Of a stretch of 64,000 nt of DNA, positions 26,100 through 34,048 are shown one piece after another. The notes beneath the pieces were generated by a model. It was not told where the DNA came from and ran no database searches. It worked only from the letters and a program-made list of their open reading frames with translations. The stretch lies in assembly GCA_044358835.1 (NCBI GenBank), contig JBIKNF010000001.1, forward strand, positions 62,001-126,000. The letters are read 5' to 3'. A program made the position numbers and the translations under genes. The first letter of the stretch is position 1. Each line of letters starts with the position of its first letter. This stretch comes from JAJTHC01 sp044358835 (GTDB taxonomy: Bacteria; Cyanobacteriota; Vampirovibrionia; Vampirovibrionales; JAJTHC01).

Positions 26100-27419
26100 T
26101 CAGCCGATGTGGCAAGCCGTTTTAGCACTGGGGGTATTCGTGGCCTTAAACGCTTCTAGCCCCGCAAAACGAGCAGCGGAACCCAATTCTTCTTCAATAC
26201 GAAGGAGCTGGTTGTATTTCGCCACACGCTCAGAACGATTCACAGAGCCCGTTTTAATTTGCCCTGCATTGACCGCCACCGCTAAATCCGCAATAAAGGT
26301 ATCTTCTGTTTCCCCTGAACGATGTGAAATAATCGTGGTGTACCCTGAACGATGCGCCAAATCAATCGTAGCTAACGTTTCAGTCAAGGTGCCAATTTGA
26401 TTTACTTTAATCAAAATGCTATTGGCGATTTGCTTTTGAATGCCTTCCGCCAAAATCGCTTGATTGGTGACAAATAAATCGTCCCCTACGATTTGAGTCG
26501 TCTTGCCAGAAAGGTCGGTGTGTATCTTCCAGCCGTCCCAGTCTTGTTCAGCCATGCCATCTTCAATGGAAAGAATGGGGTATTGACGCGTCCAATCATT
26601 TAAGAAGTTCGCCATTTCAGCAGAAGAAAGCGATTTACCTTCGCCTTCTAAAACATATTGACCATTCTTATAAAATTCGGAAGCGGCCACATCTAAAGCG
26701 AGTTTCACTTGGTCTTGGTTAAAGCCTGCTTTTTCAATGGCTTCTAAAATCAATTCAACCGCTTCTACATTAGAACGCAAGTTGGGGGCAAAGCCACCTT
26801 CATCACCCAAGCCTGTATTTAATCCTCGCCCTTTTAAAACGGATTTCAAGCTATGGAACACTTCAGTCCCCCAGCGCAAGGATTCGCTAAAGCTTTCTGC
26901 AGCAGCGGGTACAATCATAAACTCTTGAAAATCGATGTTGTTGTCGGCATGAGATCCCCCATTGATGATGTTCATTAAAGGCACAGGCAAGGTGTTGGCA
27001 CGCACCCCCCCCAAGTAGCGATACAACGGCACATCTAAGGCATTGGCGGCGGCACGAGCGGTGGCAAGGCTAACCCCTAAAAGGGCGTTGGCGCCAAGCT
27101 TACTTTTATTTTCAGTGCCGTCCATTTCAAGCATAATGGTGTCAATATCGGCTTGAGCGGTGGCATCCAAATCAATCAGCTCATCGGCGATGTCGTCATT
27201 AATGTTAGCAATGGCTTGTAAAACGCCTTTCCCGCCATAACGAGAAGCATCTCCATCTCGCATTTCAAGCGCTTCACGAGAACCTGTGGACGCCCCCGAA
27301 GGCACGGCCGCACGACCAGAGGCTCCGCCAGAAAGGTACACATCAACTTCAACGGTGGGGTTGCCACGAGAATCTAAAATTTCACGTGCTTGAATGTCTT
27401 CAATAAAAATCGTCATCAT
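26100..27419 (-). CDS. eno: Enolase
   Basis: Converts 2-phosphoglycerate to phosphoenolpyruvate. About 439 aa, with ILDSRGNPTVEVDV near the N-terminus, SGASTGSREALEMRD, acid/base Glu in FMIVPAA and GDEGGFAPN, metal ligands in LSIEDGMAEQDW and VGDDLFVTN, catalytic Lys in ILIKVNQIGTLTE, and SHRSGETEDTFIADLAV. ATG at 27419 follows GGAG by about ten bases; the longer frame uses a GTG. Monocistronic, no clear terminator after it. Confidence 0.97.
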   Translation of the reverse strand: MMTIFIEDIQAREILDSRGNPTVEVDVYLSGGASGRAAVPSGASTGSREALEMRDGDASRYGGKGVLQAIANINDDIADELIDLDATAQADIDTIMLEMDGTENKSKLGANALLGVSLATARAAANALDVPLYRYLGGVRANTLPVPLMNIINGGSHADNNIDFQEFMIVPAAAESFSESLRWGTEVFHSLKSVLKGRGLNTGLGDEGGFAPNLRSNVEAVELILEAIEKAGFNQDQVKLALDVAASEFYKNGQYVLEGEGKSLSSAEMANFLNDWTRQYPILSIEDGMAEQDWDGWKIHTDLSGKTTQIVGDDLFVTNQAILAEGIQKQIANSILIKVNQIGTLTETLATIDLAHRSGYTTIISHRSGETEDTFIADLAVAVNAGQIKTGSVNRSERVAKYNQLLRIEEELGSAARFAGLEAFKATNTPSAKTACHIG

Positions 27420-27599
27420 AGGGAAGTTCTCCACAATTAACAGGACTATACATCGTAAACGTCACACCAGTGATTCTAACACAAAATAAAAAACAAGCGA
27501 ACCCTGCTTTGAAAACGAGTTTACTGGGGTTTGCCTATTGATGTTGATGTGTGTTTAAATAAACCCATGTACCCCCCTAAAAGAGGAGACCCCTTCACC

Positions 27600-28991
27600 A
27601 TGTGGAAAACCCTACGCACCCTAAGCGTCTTAAGTGTGATGTTAGCTTCAAGCGTGCTTTGCGCGCACGCGACCCCCGAACGCGTCACGATCTACCCTGA
27701 AGGCAAGGCGATTTTTAGTGAAACGCTGTCGCTTTCCCTCAAGGCAGGTCAACAAACGGTGACGATTTTAACTCTTCCACAAGCCACCGAACTACAGCTC
27801 TTTCCCCAAGGCAACGCGTGGAAAAAAGATGTTCAATTCATCGGCATTAAAAGCCCTACGGGCTTTGAAATTCCCGCTTTGGGCTACCTCAACAAAGTCG
27901 TATGGGTGAAAGATGCCGTGAGCGACAAATACGTCAAAGCCTCTTTAAAGCATGTTTCCACCGAAGGAGACCTTGCCGTGGTGCAAGTGGGGGCAGATTT
28001 GTGGCAAGTGCCCAGTGCTCAGCTACTCTTGAGAGAGATCGCGACTGTAAATGATGCAAAAAATTCCGCCTCCTATAGCGCTCAATTTGAAAGTGCCAGT
28101 ATTCAAAATCAAAAAGCGACCCTGCTCTATCAATTATCAGGACTTCGTGCCAACATGCACTATGTTTGGCACTTGCCTCAAGAAACCTCGCACCCCGTTT
28201 CGCTTGAAGCCTTTCTTGAGCTGGAAAATCAAAGCACGCTTGCCCTTCATCAAATTCACGTCAATGCCCTGTTTGGCACCACACAACGTCCCGCTGACTA
28301 TGCCCCGAGTGGCCTGATGTCGCCAAGGGCTTATGCCAAAAATTTCGCGTCGTCTGATGCGTCGTATGAGTCGCCCAGCATGCAAAATGTGGGTGAACTG
28401 ATGATGATCCGCCTCAATCAAGCCGTGGATTTAGAGCGTCAACAGCGAGCTTCGTATCGTTGGACGTCTTTTTCGCCAAAAGCCAGTTTTAGATATGTCT
28501 ATGCCCCTTCACAAAATGGCTGGTGGTGGCAGGCTCAAAATGCTCGTTTTGAAGCGCCCAATCAAGCCGTGCAGTATTTCTTAGAAGCCGATACGTTTGA
28601 AGAATCCCTGCCCGCAGGTCGTTTTTCGCTGTATCAAAGCGACGCGCAAGGCCATGATCAGTTAATTAGCGAAGGGCAACAAGGCTTTCATGCGGTGAAA
28701 GAAGCGTTGAGAGTCCCCTTGGGCGAAGCCCCCAATGTACGCGCAAGCAAAAGTCAAACCAGTTATGTAAGAGCTTCTGGCACCGTGAGTACAAGCTATG
28801 AAGTTTTACTCAAAAATAGTAAGGCGACAACGGTTACGGTGGATGTTTATGAATACCCCGACGCCAAATGGGAACTCGTGTCTAGTTCCGTGCCTGTGGT
28901 AAAGGTTGAAGGCGTGCCTGTCGCGTTTCGTGTTTCCGTGCCTGCCAAAGGGCAAGCAAAAGTAACGTACACCTTTCGCTTACCTGATTAA
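27600..28991 (+). CDS. Exported DUF4139-like protein
   Basis: About 463 aa with a clear signal peptide (MWKTLRTLSVLSVMLASSVLCAHA). The mature start, ERVTIYPEGKAIFSETLSLSLKAGQQTVTI, resembles the opening of DUF4139/mucoidy-inhibitor-A-type proteins, and the C-terminal ~100 residues (YEVLLKNSKATTVTVDVYEYPDAKWELV ... FRLPD, here cut) follow the DUF4139 pattern of a beta-sandwich. Function of this family is poorly known. AGAGGAG 11 bases upstream supports the ATG at 27600 over the longer frame beginning at 27531. Likely periplasmic or outer-surface. Confidence 0.8.
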   Translation: MWKTLRTLSVLSVMLASSVLCAHATPERVTIYPEGKAIFSETLSLSLKAGQQTVTILTLPQATELQLFPQGNAWKKDVQFIGIKSPTGFEIPALGYLNKVVWVKDAVSDKYVKASLKHVSTEGDLAVVQVGADLWQVPSAQLLLREIATVNDAKNSASYSAQFESASIQNQKATLLYQLSGLRANMHYVWHLPQETSHPVSLEAFLELENQSTLALHQIHVNALFGTTQRPADYAPSGLMSPRAYAKNFASSDASYESPSMQNVGELMMIRLNQAVDLERQQRASYRWTSFSPKASFRYVYAPSQNGWWWQAQNARFEAPNQAVQYFLEADTFEESLPAGRFSLYQSDAQGHDQLISEGQQGFHAVKEALRVPLGEAPNVRASKSQTSYVRASGTVSTSYEVLLKNSKATTVTVDVYEYPDAKWELVSSSVPVVKVEGVPVAFRVSVPAKGQAKVTYTFRLPD

Positions 28992-29018
28992 GGGTGTGCG
29001 GGTTTACTCAAAGCTACT

Positions 29019-29051
29019 AAAAAAAACCCTTGCAACGGCTTGTTGCAAGGG
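29019..29051 (-). terminator. Strong Rho-independent terminator on the minus strand
   Basis: CCCTTGCAAC and GTTGCAAGGG form a perfect 10-bp stem with a 5-base loop; on the minus strand it is followed by eight U residues (29019-29026). No annotated minus-strand gene ends here, since both neighbours are on the plus strand. It terminates the putative small RNA described next. Confidence 0.8.
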
Positions 29052-29119
29052 CTGAGCATTTAAGACTCAATGTGTTTTGCTTTCCCTCACAAAAAATGTT
29101 TAAGTTGTTTGAGGATGTC
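29019..29119 (-). ncRNA. Candidate orphan small RNA (~100 nt)
   Basis: The minus strand carries a good promoter (29126-29153) and, about 90 bases downstream, a perfect terminator. The predicted transcript runs from about 29119 to 29019. It contains no plausible ORF and no SRP, 6S, tmRNA or RNase P core that I recognise. It lies between two plus-strand genes, so it may be an independent trans-acting RNA, or act on the 5' region of the neighbouring Sel1 gene by promoter interference. The inference rests on promoter and terminator alone. Confidence 0.55.
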
Positions 29120-29125
29120 CCCTTA

Positions 29126-29153
29126 AGTATACGCTTTTTTGTGGGCTTGACAA
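29126..29153 (-). promoter_or_regulatory. Minus-strand promoter for the candidate small RNA
   Basis: Read on the minus strand: TTGTCA (5 of 6) at 29153-29148, a 16-base spacer, and TATACT (5 of 6) at 29131-29126. Confidence 0.55.
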
Positions 29154-29231
29154 GGAGGGTACTTTGCACACTTACCTTGAAAGGGGCTCTTTTGTTACAG
29201 GTTTGTTACAGAAAAAAGACTCCCTTCATGC

Positions 29232-29248
29232 TATAGTGTTCGAAAGAT
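29232..29248 (+). repeat. 17-bp terminal-repeat copy before the Sel1 gene
   Basis: TATAGTGTTCGAAAGAT, identical to the copy at 15645-15661 in the other orientation. It ends one base before the AAAAGGA ribosome site of the gene at 29264, so the repeat forms part of that gene's leader or promoter (TATAGT resembles a -10 box, but no -35 fits). Confidence 0.7.
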
Positions 29249-29263
29249 AAAAGGATGCTTCCT

Positions 29264-30019
29264 ATGTTGAGCAAAATGAAGGTAACTTTAGTGCTGTTGA
29301 GTCTGAGTGTAAGCCTGTACGGGACTTCTGCTTGGGCGTTAGCTTCTGCTGAACACCTTCAAGGCGAGGCCAAAGCCCTTTACCTAACGTCATTGATGTA
29401 TCAAAAAGGACGCAAAAACCTCCCGAAGAATGCTCAACTGGCCCAACACTACCTCCTGCTGGCCAGTCAAGGCGGTTGCCAAGAAGCCCAAGTGCAACTA
29501 GGGCTGAATTACCTAAACGCCCCCAAAGAATCCCGCAATGAGGTGGAAGCTCGCTATTGGCTTGAAAAAGCGAGTCAACAAGGCGATGGGGTGGCGCAAT
29601 TTGCACTTGCCACCCTCTACCAACAAGGCCAAGGGGGCCCTGTTCGCTTAAAAGACGCTCTGACGCTATTGCAAGCGTCTGCCAAGCAAGGCTACTTGCC
29701 CGCTTATACGGCCTTAGGCATGAGCTACGCCAGTGGCAAAGGCGTTGCCCCTGATTTAAAACAGGCGTTGCGCCACTATGCGTTTGCGGCGGGTCATGGA
29801 GACCCACTGGCCCAATTTAAGCTTGGCTTAATGCACCAGTCGGGCCTAGGGACGCCCCCTAATTCGGTGCAAGGCTTGGCTTGGTTGATGCTGGCTGAAG
29901 AAGGAGGCTTTCGCAAAGCCAAGCGCTTTCGTGAAAAGCTAGAAGCACAAAGCCGTGTGGAAGAGGTCCAAAAAGCGCGTGCCTTACAGGCCGTGTTAAA
30001 GAACCCTCGCGCTCACTAA
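29264..30019 (+). CDS. Exported Sel1-repeat protein
   Basis: About 251 aa with a signal peptide (MKVTLVLLSLSVSLYGTSAWA region) followed by four to five Sel1-like repeats of ~36 residues, for example AQVQLGLNYLNAPKESRNEVEARYW (cut here), AQFALATLYQQGQGG, AYTALGMSYASGKGV and AQFKLGLMHQSGLGT. Sel1 repeats make helical solenoids that bind partner proteins. ATG at 29264 follows AAAAGGA by eight bases. Function unknown; envelope localisation is likely. Confidence 0.85.
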   Translation: MLSKMKVTLVLLSLSVSLYGTSAWALASAEHLQGEAKALYLTSLMYQKGRKNLPKNAQLAQHYLLLASQGGCQEAQVQLGLNYLNAPKESRNEVEARYWLEKASQQGDGVAQFALATLYQQGQGGPVRLKDALTLLQASAKQGYLPAYTALGMSYASGKGVAPDLKQALRHYAFAAGHGDPLAQFKLGLMHQSGLGTPPNSVQGLAWLMLAEEGGFRKAKRFREKLEAQSRVEEVQKARALQAVLKNPRAH

Positions 30020-30041
30020 ATAAAATAGTGTTTTAAATAGA

Positions 30042-31523
30042 CTATGACGTTTTGAATGCCACTGATACTTCATTGACCAACGCACTGAACATAAACAAAA
30101 AGGGTAGCATAATCGGCGGACGGTACAGTACGGTGTCAAAAAAACCATGCCCCATAAAGGCCAACAACCCTACGGCCAAGCTTAAAACACTGAGTTTAAG
30201 CGCCAAAGCCTTGCGTTGATCAAACAACGTCTGCACCAAGTGTTGAAACACCCCCCCCACCAGACCTAAAAAGACACCAAAACCCAAAACCCCCTGTTCC
30301 ACGAGTATTTCCAAGGGCACAGAATACGCCCCAAGGGCATTGAAACCTGGGGTCATGTAATATCCATACACTTTTTTAAAGACGATGTTAGAAGGCCCAA
30401 TGCCAAAGAGCCAATTGTCCCAAAACATACGCCATGCACTGATGTACACATTGAGTCGATAGGAAATGGAAGAATCCCCACGGAAGGCAAAAATACTGGT
30501 GACCCGATGCAACAGTTTTTCATTGCTGAATAAGACGGCAAGCACACTCCCACCCGCCAAAACGGCAGAAGCCATCCAAGCCCAAGCAAGCCACCGAACT
30601 TCTTTTAAGGTGGCATCCGTTTTAATCAACGGCAAGCTCAAGCTAAAAAGCGCCAATAGTTGAAGAAAAATGCCGATATACGCCCCACGGCATCCCGTCA
30701 TAATAATGCCGTACAACACCAGTACCAGCAGGCCTGCACTGAGCACCAGCCACGGCAAAACAAAGCGCAAGGGTTGGCAGGCCACTTGTAAAATCGTCCA
30801 CACGCCTGCCCCACTACTGGCCACCAAAAAACCCGCCAGCAAGTTGGGATTGTAAGGCTGTAGCGTGCCGTACACACGATTCAACTTCAGTTCTTCAGGG
30901 GTGTTGGCATCCGTCCAACCCGCGAGTTCCCCCGCATAGCCATGCACTTGCAACCACCCAATAACGGCTTGAATGCCCCCCAAAAGCAACAGCACGGGCA
31001 GACCCCACCGCAAGACTGAAGCCCCGTGGTACCACGTGGATCGAAACGACAGGTAGGCCACCAAAAAAATCGATTGCTTGGCAAACCCGATCAACGCTTG
31101 CGGTTGTAGGCTAGAAAAACAAGCAGAAATGCCGTAAGTCAAAAAGAACAACACCATCACGGCATCCAGCACATGAGGGTGTTTGACCCACGCATTTTGA
31201 CCCGTCACCAAACTCACTAAGAAAATGAATCCGCCCAAGGCAAGCACCAGTGCACCCAACACGCCTGTGTTTAAGAAAGTCACGCCGATTAAAAGGCCGA
31301 GTATCGCTAGAGCTGGTAAAGTACCGAGTAAGAAAGAAGTGTGATGCTTATCGGCATCCTGCACGTTGCGAGCCAACGCTTGGATGCACAAACGTCCCAC
31401 AAACGAGCTTTCCCAGCCTGAAACAAGCCACTGATGCAAGGTCACTTGCCCAAGCATGCCCGCTTGAAAGAGTTTAGATTCCCCTAGAAAAGGAGGATAG
31501 CTTGTTTCGGTAGAATGTGTCAT
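30042..31523 (-). CDS. O-antigen ligase-like membrane protein (Wzy_C family)
   Basis: A 493 aa polytopic protein with about ten to twelve hydrophobic segments and the large soluble loop typical of the O-antigen ligase/polymerase superfamily. Characteristic bits are LQPYNPNLLAGFLV, MTGCRGAYIGIFL and, in the loop, WLFGIGPSNIVFKKVYG followed by LVEQGVLGFG. WaaL-type members join polysaccharide to lipid A-core at the periplasmic face; polymerases or other glycan ligases share the fold. Its start overlaps the stop of the DUF4330 gene by one base (TAATG), implying coupling, and heptose kinase lies upstream in the same run. Confidence 0.82.
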   Translation of the reverse strand: MTHSTETSYPPFLGESKLFQAGMLGQVTLHQWLVSGWESSFVGRLCIQALARNVQDADKHHTSFLLGTLPALAILGLLIGVTFLNTGVLGALVLALGGFIFLVSLVTGQNAWVKHPHVLDAVMVLFFLTYGISACFSSLQPQALIGFAKQSIFLVAYLSFRSTWYHGASVLRWGLPVLLLLGGIQAVIGWLQVHGYAGELAGWTDANTPEELKLNRVYGTLQPYNPNLLAGFLVASSGAGVWTILQVACQPLRFVLPWLVLSAGLLVLVLYGIIMTGCRGAYIGIFLQLLALFSLSLPLIKTDATLKEVRWLAWAWMASAVLAGGSVLAVLFSNEKLLHRVTSIFAFRGDSSISYRLNVYISAWRMFWDNWLFGIGPSNIVFKKVYGYYMTPGFNALGAYSVPLEILVEQGVLGFGVFLGLVGGVFQHLVQTLFDQRKALALKLSVLSLAVGLLAFMGHGFFDTVLYRPPIMLPFLFMFSALVNEVSVAFKTS

Positions 31524-32050
31524 TAGGCTTTCCCAACGGCATCCGCAACACGGCGAACATCTACAATCCCGCCGTGCACAAAGTATTTAAAGCCTTCTAA
31601 ATCGACAGGAACCCCCACTTTGATTTTCACCCCTTCGGCCACATAGCCTTCTTTGGTGATGGTGGCGTGATCCCGCAGGGTGACCCAATAGCTATAGACG
31701 TGTTTTTCGGTGGTGTCCGTCACGGCGGTGGGCGTGCCGTTTAGGGCAAGCATGACTTGAACAGGCACTTTTTGCACATCCACAATTTGCACCGCCCCAC
31801 GAGGCTGGTTACGCACGGTGATGTGGGTTTCATCACCTGCTTTAAGCAGTTGGGCATCTTCACTGCGAAGGGTAAACATCACCCGAATATCGAGATCTGT
31901 TTCGCCCTGCACCATGGCTTTTGAAGTAGCGTGCAAGTTGCTTTGCACCAAAAAAAGGCCCAAGCCCCCTAGGGCCAAAAGCATTACCAGTCCGGCATCC
32001 AAGACGTTAAACTTTCCAAACAAGCGACCGTTTGTATCGAGTAAGGGCAT
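31523..32050 (-). CDS. DUF4330 domain protein
   Basis: A 175 aa protein with one N-terminal membrane segment (LDAGLVMLLALGGLGLFLV) after the family start LLDTNGRLFGKFN, then a beta-rich soluble domain (IRVMFTLRSEDAQLLKAGDE ... VKIKVGVPVDLEG). The pattern agrees with DUF4330 (PF14221), common in Cyanobacteria and relatives and of unknown function. It is sandwiched between the heptose kinase and the O-antigen ligase-like gene on the minus strand, suggesting a role in envelope polysaccharide assembly. Confidence 0.8.
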   Translation of the reverse strand: MPLLDTNGRLFGKFNVLDAGLVMLLALGGLGLFLVQSNLHATSKAMVQGETDLDIRVMFTLRSEDAQLLKAGDETHITVRNQPRGAVQIVDVQKVPVQVMLALNGTPTAVTDTTEKHVYSYWVTLRDHATITKEGYVAEGVKIKVGVPVDLEGFKYFVHGGIVDVRRVADAVGKA

Positions 32051-32081
32051 CGTCGTTTCCTTTATGTTTGTGGGTTAAAAT

Positions 32082-33137
32082 TTAAAAGTTAAGCGCTAAA
32101 ATTTGCGTTTCAATCGTCTGCAGTAAGGCGTTATCTAGCGTGTGGAGGCTTTTAAGCAGTTCGCCTTGAGAGGTCACCGCTGAACCAAACACCCGCACCA
32201 CTAAGCTGGCGGCCAAATTGCCCAGTACCGCCGCTTCCAAGGCCGAAGCCCCGCTGGCGTATGCCACCAACCACGTCGCCACCACCGTGTCGCCTGCCCC
32301 TGTGACATCAAAGACATCTTGCTTGTTAAAGGCGGGAATAAAATGGACACACGCGTTTTGCTGATCAAACAAGGCCATGCCGTCTTGGCCCAAGGTAATT
32401 AAGATGTAATCCGCCTGCGTTTGAGCCAACAGCACTTGGCCTGCCTGGACTATAGCGTCTTTAGAATCTAAGGCAAAGCCCACATTTTTTTCGGCTTCAG
32501 GCTGATTGGGCGTTAAAATGGTGGCCCCTTTAAACTGGCTTAACTCGCGTTGACTGTCTACCGCCACAGGAATGTTTAACGCCTTGGCGTGAGTCAGCAC
32601 ATAATCCACCAGCGTCGGGTTCACTACCCCCAAGGCGTAATCAGAAAGTAAAACCCCCTGCACTTGAGGCAATAGCGCGTCTAAATGGCGCTTGAATTGC
32701 GTATTTAAGGTGTCTTCTAAAGGCTCTCGAGATTCTCTGTCCACCCGAAGCATTTGTTGGGTCACGGAAAAGTTTACCATGCCAGAAAGACGCGTTTTCG
32801 TCGTGGTTGGGCGTGTGGCATCAGTGAGCATGCCTTGGGTGTGAATGCCCGCTTTTTGCATCACCGCCTTGAGCTGTGGGGCGTAATAATCATTTCCCCA
32901 CACGCCAAGGGCATGCGTTTGAGCCCCATAAGCGGCCACATTATGCACGGCATTGGCCCCGCCTCCCATCACGACATCTGTTTTATGATGGCGAAGAATA
33001 ATCACTGGGGCCTCACGGCTGAGGCGATCGACTTGCCCATAGACCATTTCATCAATGACCATATCGCCTAAAACGGCATGCGTCTTTGAAGAAAACCCTT
33101 GAATAATGGCTGAAAGACGTTCTTTAGAAACAGGCAC
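32082..33137 (-). CDS. D-glycero-beta-D-manno-heptose-7-phosphate kinase-like (RfaE domain I)
   Basis: A 351 aa PfkB/ribokinase-family sugar kinase. Family features: MVIDEMVYGQVDRLSREAPV, the substrate loop VMGGGANAVHNVAAYG, GVWGNDYYA, LLSDYALGVV, and the anion-hole motif DVTGAGDTVVATWL with the catalytic Asp. The N-terminal signature is that of HldE/RfaE kinase domain I; the C-terminal adenylyltransferase domain of HldE is absent, as in split HldA/HldC systems. It would phosphorylate heptose-7-phosphate at C1 for ADP-heptose and LPS core synthesis. Next to O-antigen ligase-like and DUF4330 genes. Confidence 0.85.
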   Translation of the reverse strand: MPVSKERLSAIIQGFSSKTHAVLGDMVIDEMVYGQVDRLSREAPVIILRHHKTDVVMGGGANAVHNVAAYGAQTHALGVWGNDYYAPQLKAVMQKAGIHTQGMLTDATRPTTTKTRLSGMVNFSVTQQMLRVDRESREPLEDTLNTQFKRHLDALLPQVQGVLLSDYALGVVNPTLVDYVLTHAKALNIPVAVDSQRELSQFKGATILTPNQPEAEKNVGFALDSKDAIVQAGQVLLAQTQADYILITLGQDGMALFDQQNACVHFIPAFNKQDVFDVTGAGDTVVATWLVAYASGASALEAAVLGNLAASLVVRVFGSAVTSQGELLKSLHTLDNALLQTIETQILALNF

Positions 33138-33227
33138 GCACGCACCCCCTCAACTCCACCAGGAACCATAACCCTTTCATATGTAACACAAATCAAGAAA
33201 AGACACAATCCTTAAAGCATGCAAGCC

Positions 33228-33788
33228 TTAAACCGTGCAAGCGCCTTTTAAAGGGTTGAATTGTTCATAGCCCACGACGATCCGTTCCTTAAAGTAAAAT
33301 TGGCCACAAGGGGTAAAACCCAACTTTTCAACGATGGCTTGCGACTTGTAATTGTCGTCATAATGCGCCACCACGATTCTGGGCAAGCCAAGTACTTCAA
33401 ACCCGTAGCTTAAAACTGCTTGGGCCGCTTCACTCGCATACCCCTTGCCCCAACAATCAGGGTGAATGGCAAAGCGCAATTCGTAGGCGCGTTCTTGTTG
33501 TTCAGGATTCCACAGACGGTACTGTAACCCGACACGACCCACAAAGCGCCCACTGTCTTTTTCGCCCATGTAGAGTTGAGAAATCCCTAAACGACGGTAT
33601 TCTTCCATGTATTCATTGAGCTCTTCAAGCACGCGAAGATCATCGCTAAAGCCAGTGAAGGTACTGACGGCCACTTCAGGGTGCTGGTGTAAGGATTTTA
33701 AGGCGTCGAAATCGCCTTCATTAAAGGCTCTATAAGTCAGGCGGTTAGACGTAAACAAGGGTTTAGTAAGCGTGTCAAGACGGGTCAT
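33228..33788 (-). CDS. GNAT family N-acetyltransferase (RimJ/RimL-like)
   Basis: A 186 aa acetyltransferase of the Acetyltransf_3 type. The typical order is seen: NRLTYRAFNEGDFDAL at the N-terminus, GRFVGRVGLQY, the acetyl-CoA loop HPDCWGKGYASEAAQAVLSYGFE, and VAHYDDNYKSQAIVEKLGFTPCG near the end. Proteins of this group modify ribosomal protein N-termini or small amines; the substrate here is unknown. Monocistronic on the minus strand, divergent from clpC. Confidence 0.88.
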   Translation of the reverse strand: MTRLDTLTKPLFTSNRLTYRAFNEGDFDALKSLHQHPEVAVSTFTGFSDDLRVLEELNEYMEEYRRLGISQLYMGEKDSGRFVGRVGLQYRLWNPEQQERAYELRFAIHPDCWGKGYASEAAQAVLSYGFEVLGLPRIVVAHYDDNYKSQAIVEKLGFTPCGQFYFKERIVVGYEQFNPLKGACTV

Positions 33789-34048
33789 GGCATAAAATCC
33801 TTTACCAAAAGGGAGCGTAAGCGTGAGTTGCGTGAGCTCTATTAAAGCACCTTGAGTCCATTTTTTCTAGGGTTCTTAAAAATACGTTACAATCGTCGTG
33901 ACACAATGCCCCCCTTTTTTGAGAGGAGCTTTTATTTGTGACTTGTTTCTTTTGTAAAATGCCGTTAAACTATTAACATATATAAAAACGTGGAGATCTT
34001 GTGCCTACAAATCTACCCCGTCGATTGTTTGTGAAGGAATACACCGCT

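Noticed and set aside
29030..29236. 68 aa plus-strand frame before the Sel1 gene
   Set aside because: It begins in the terminator stem of the putative small RNA, has no ribosome site and no family features.
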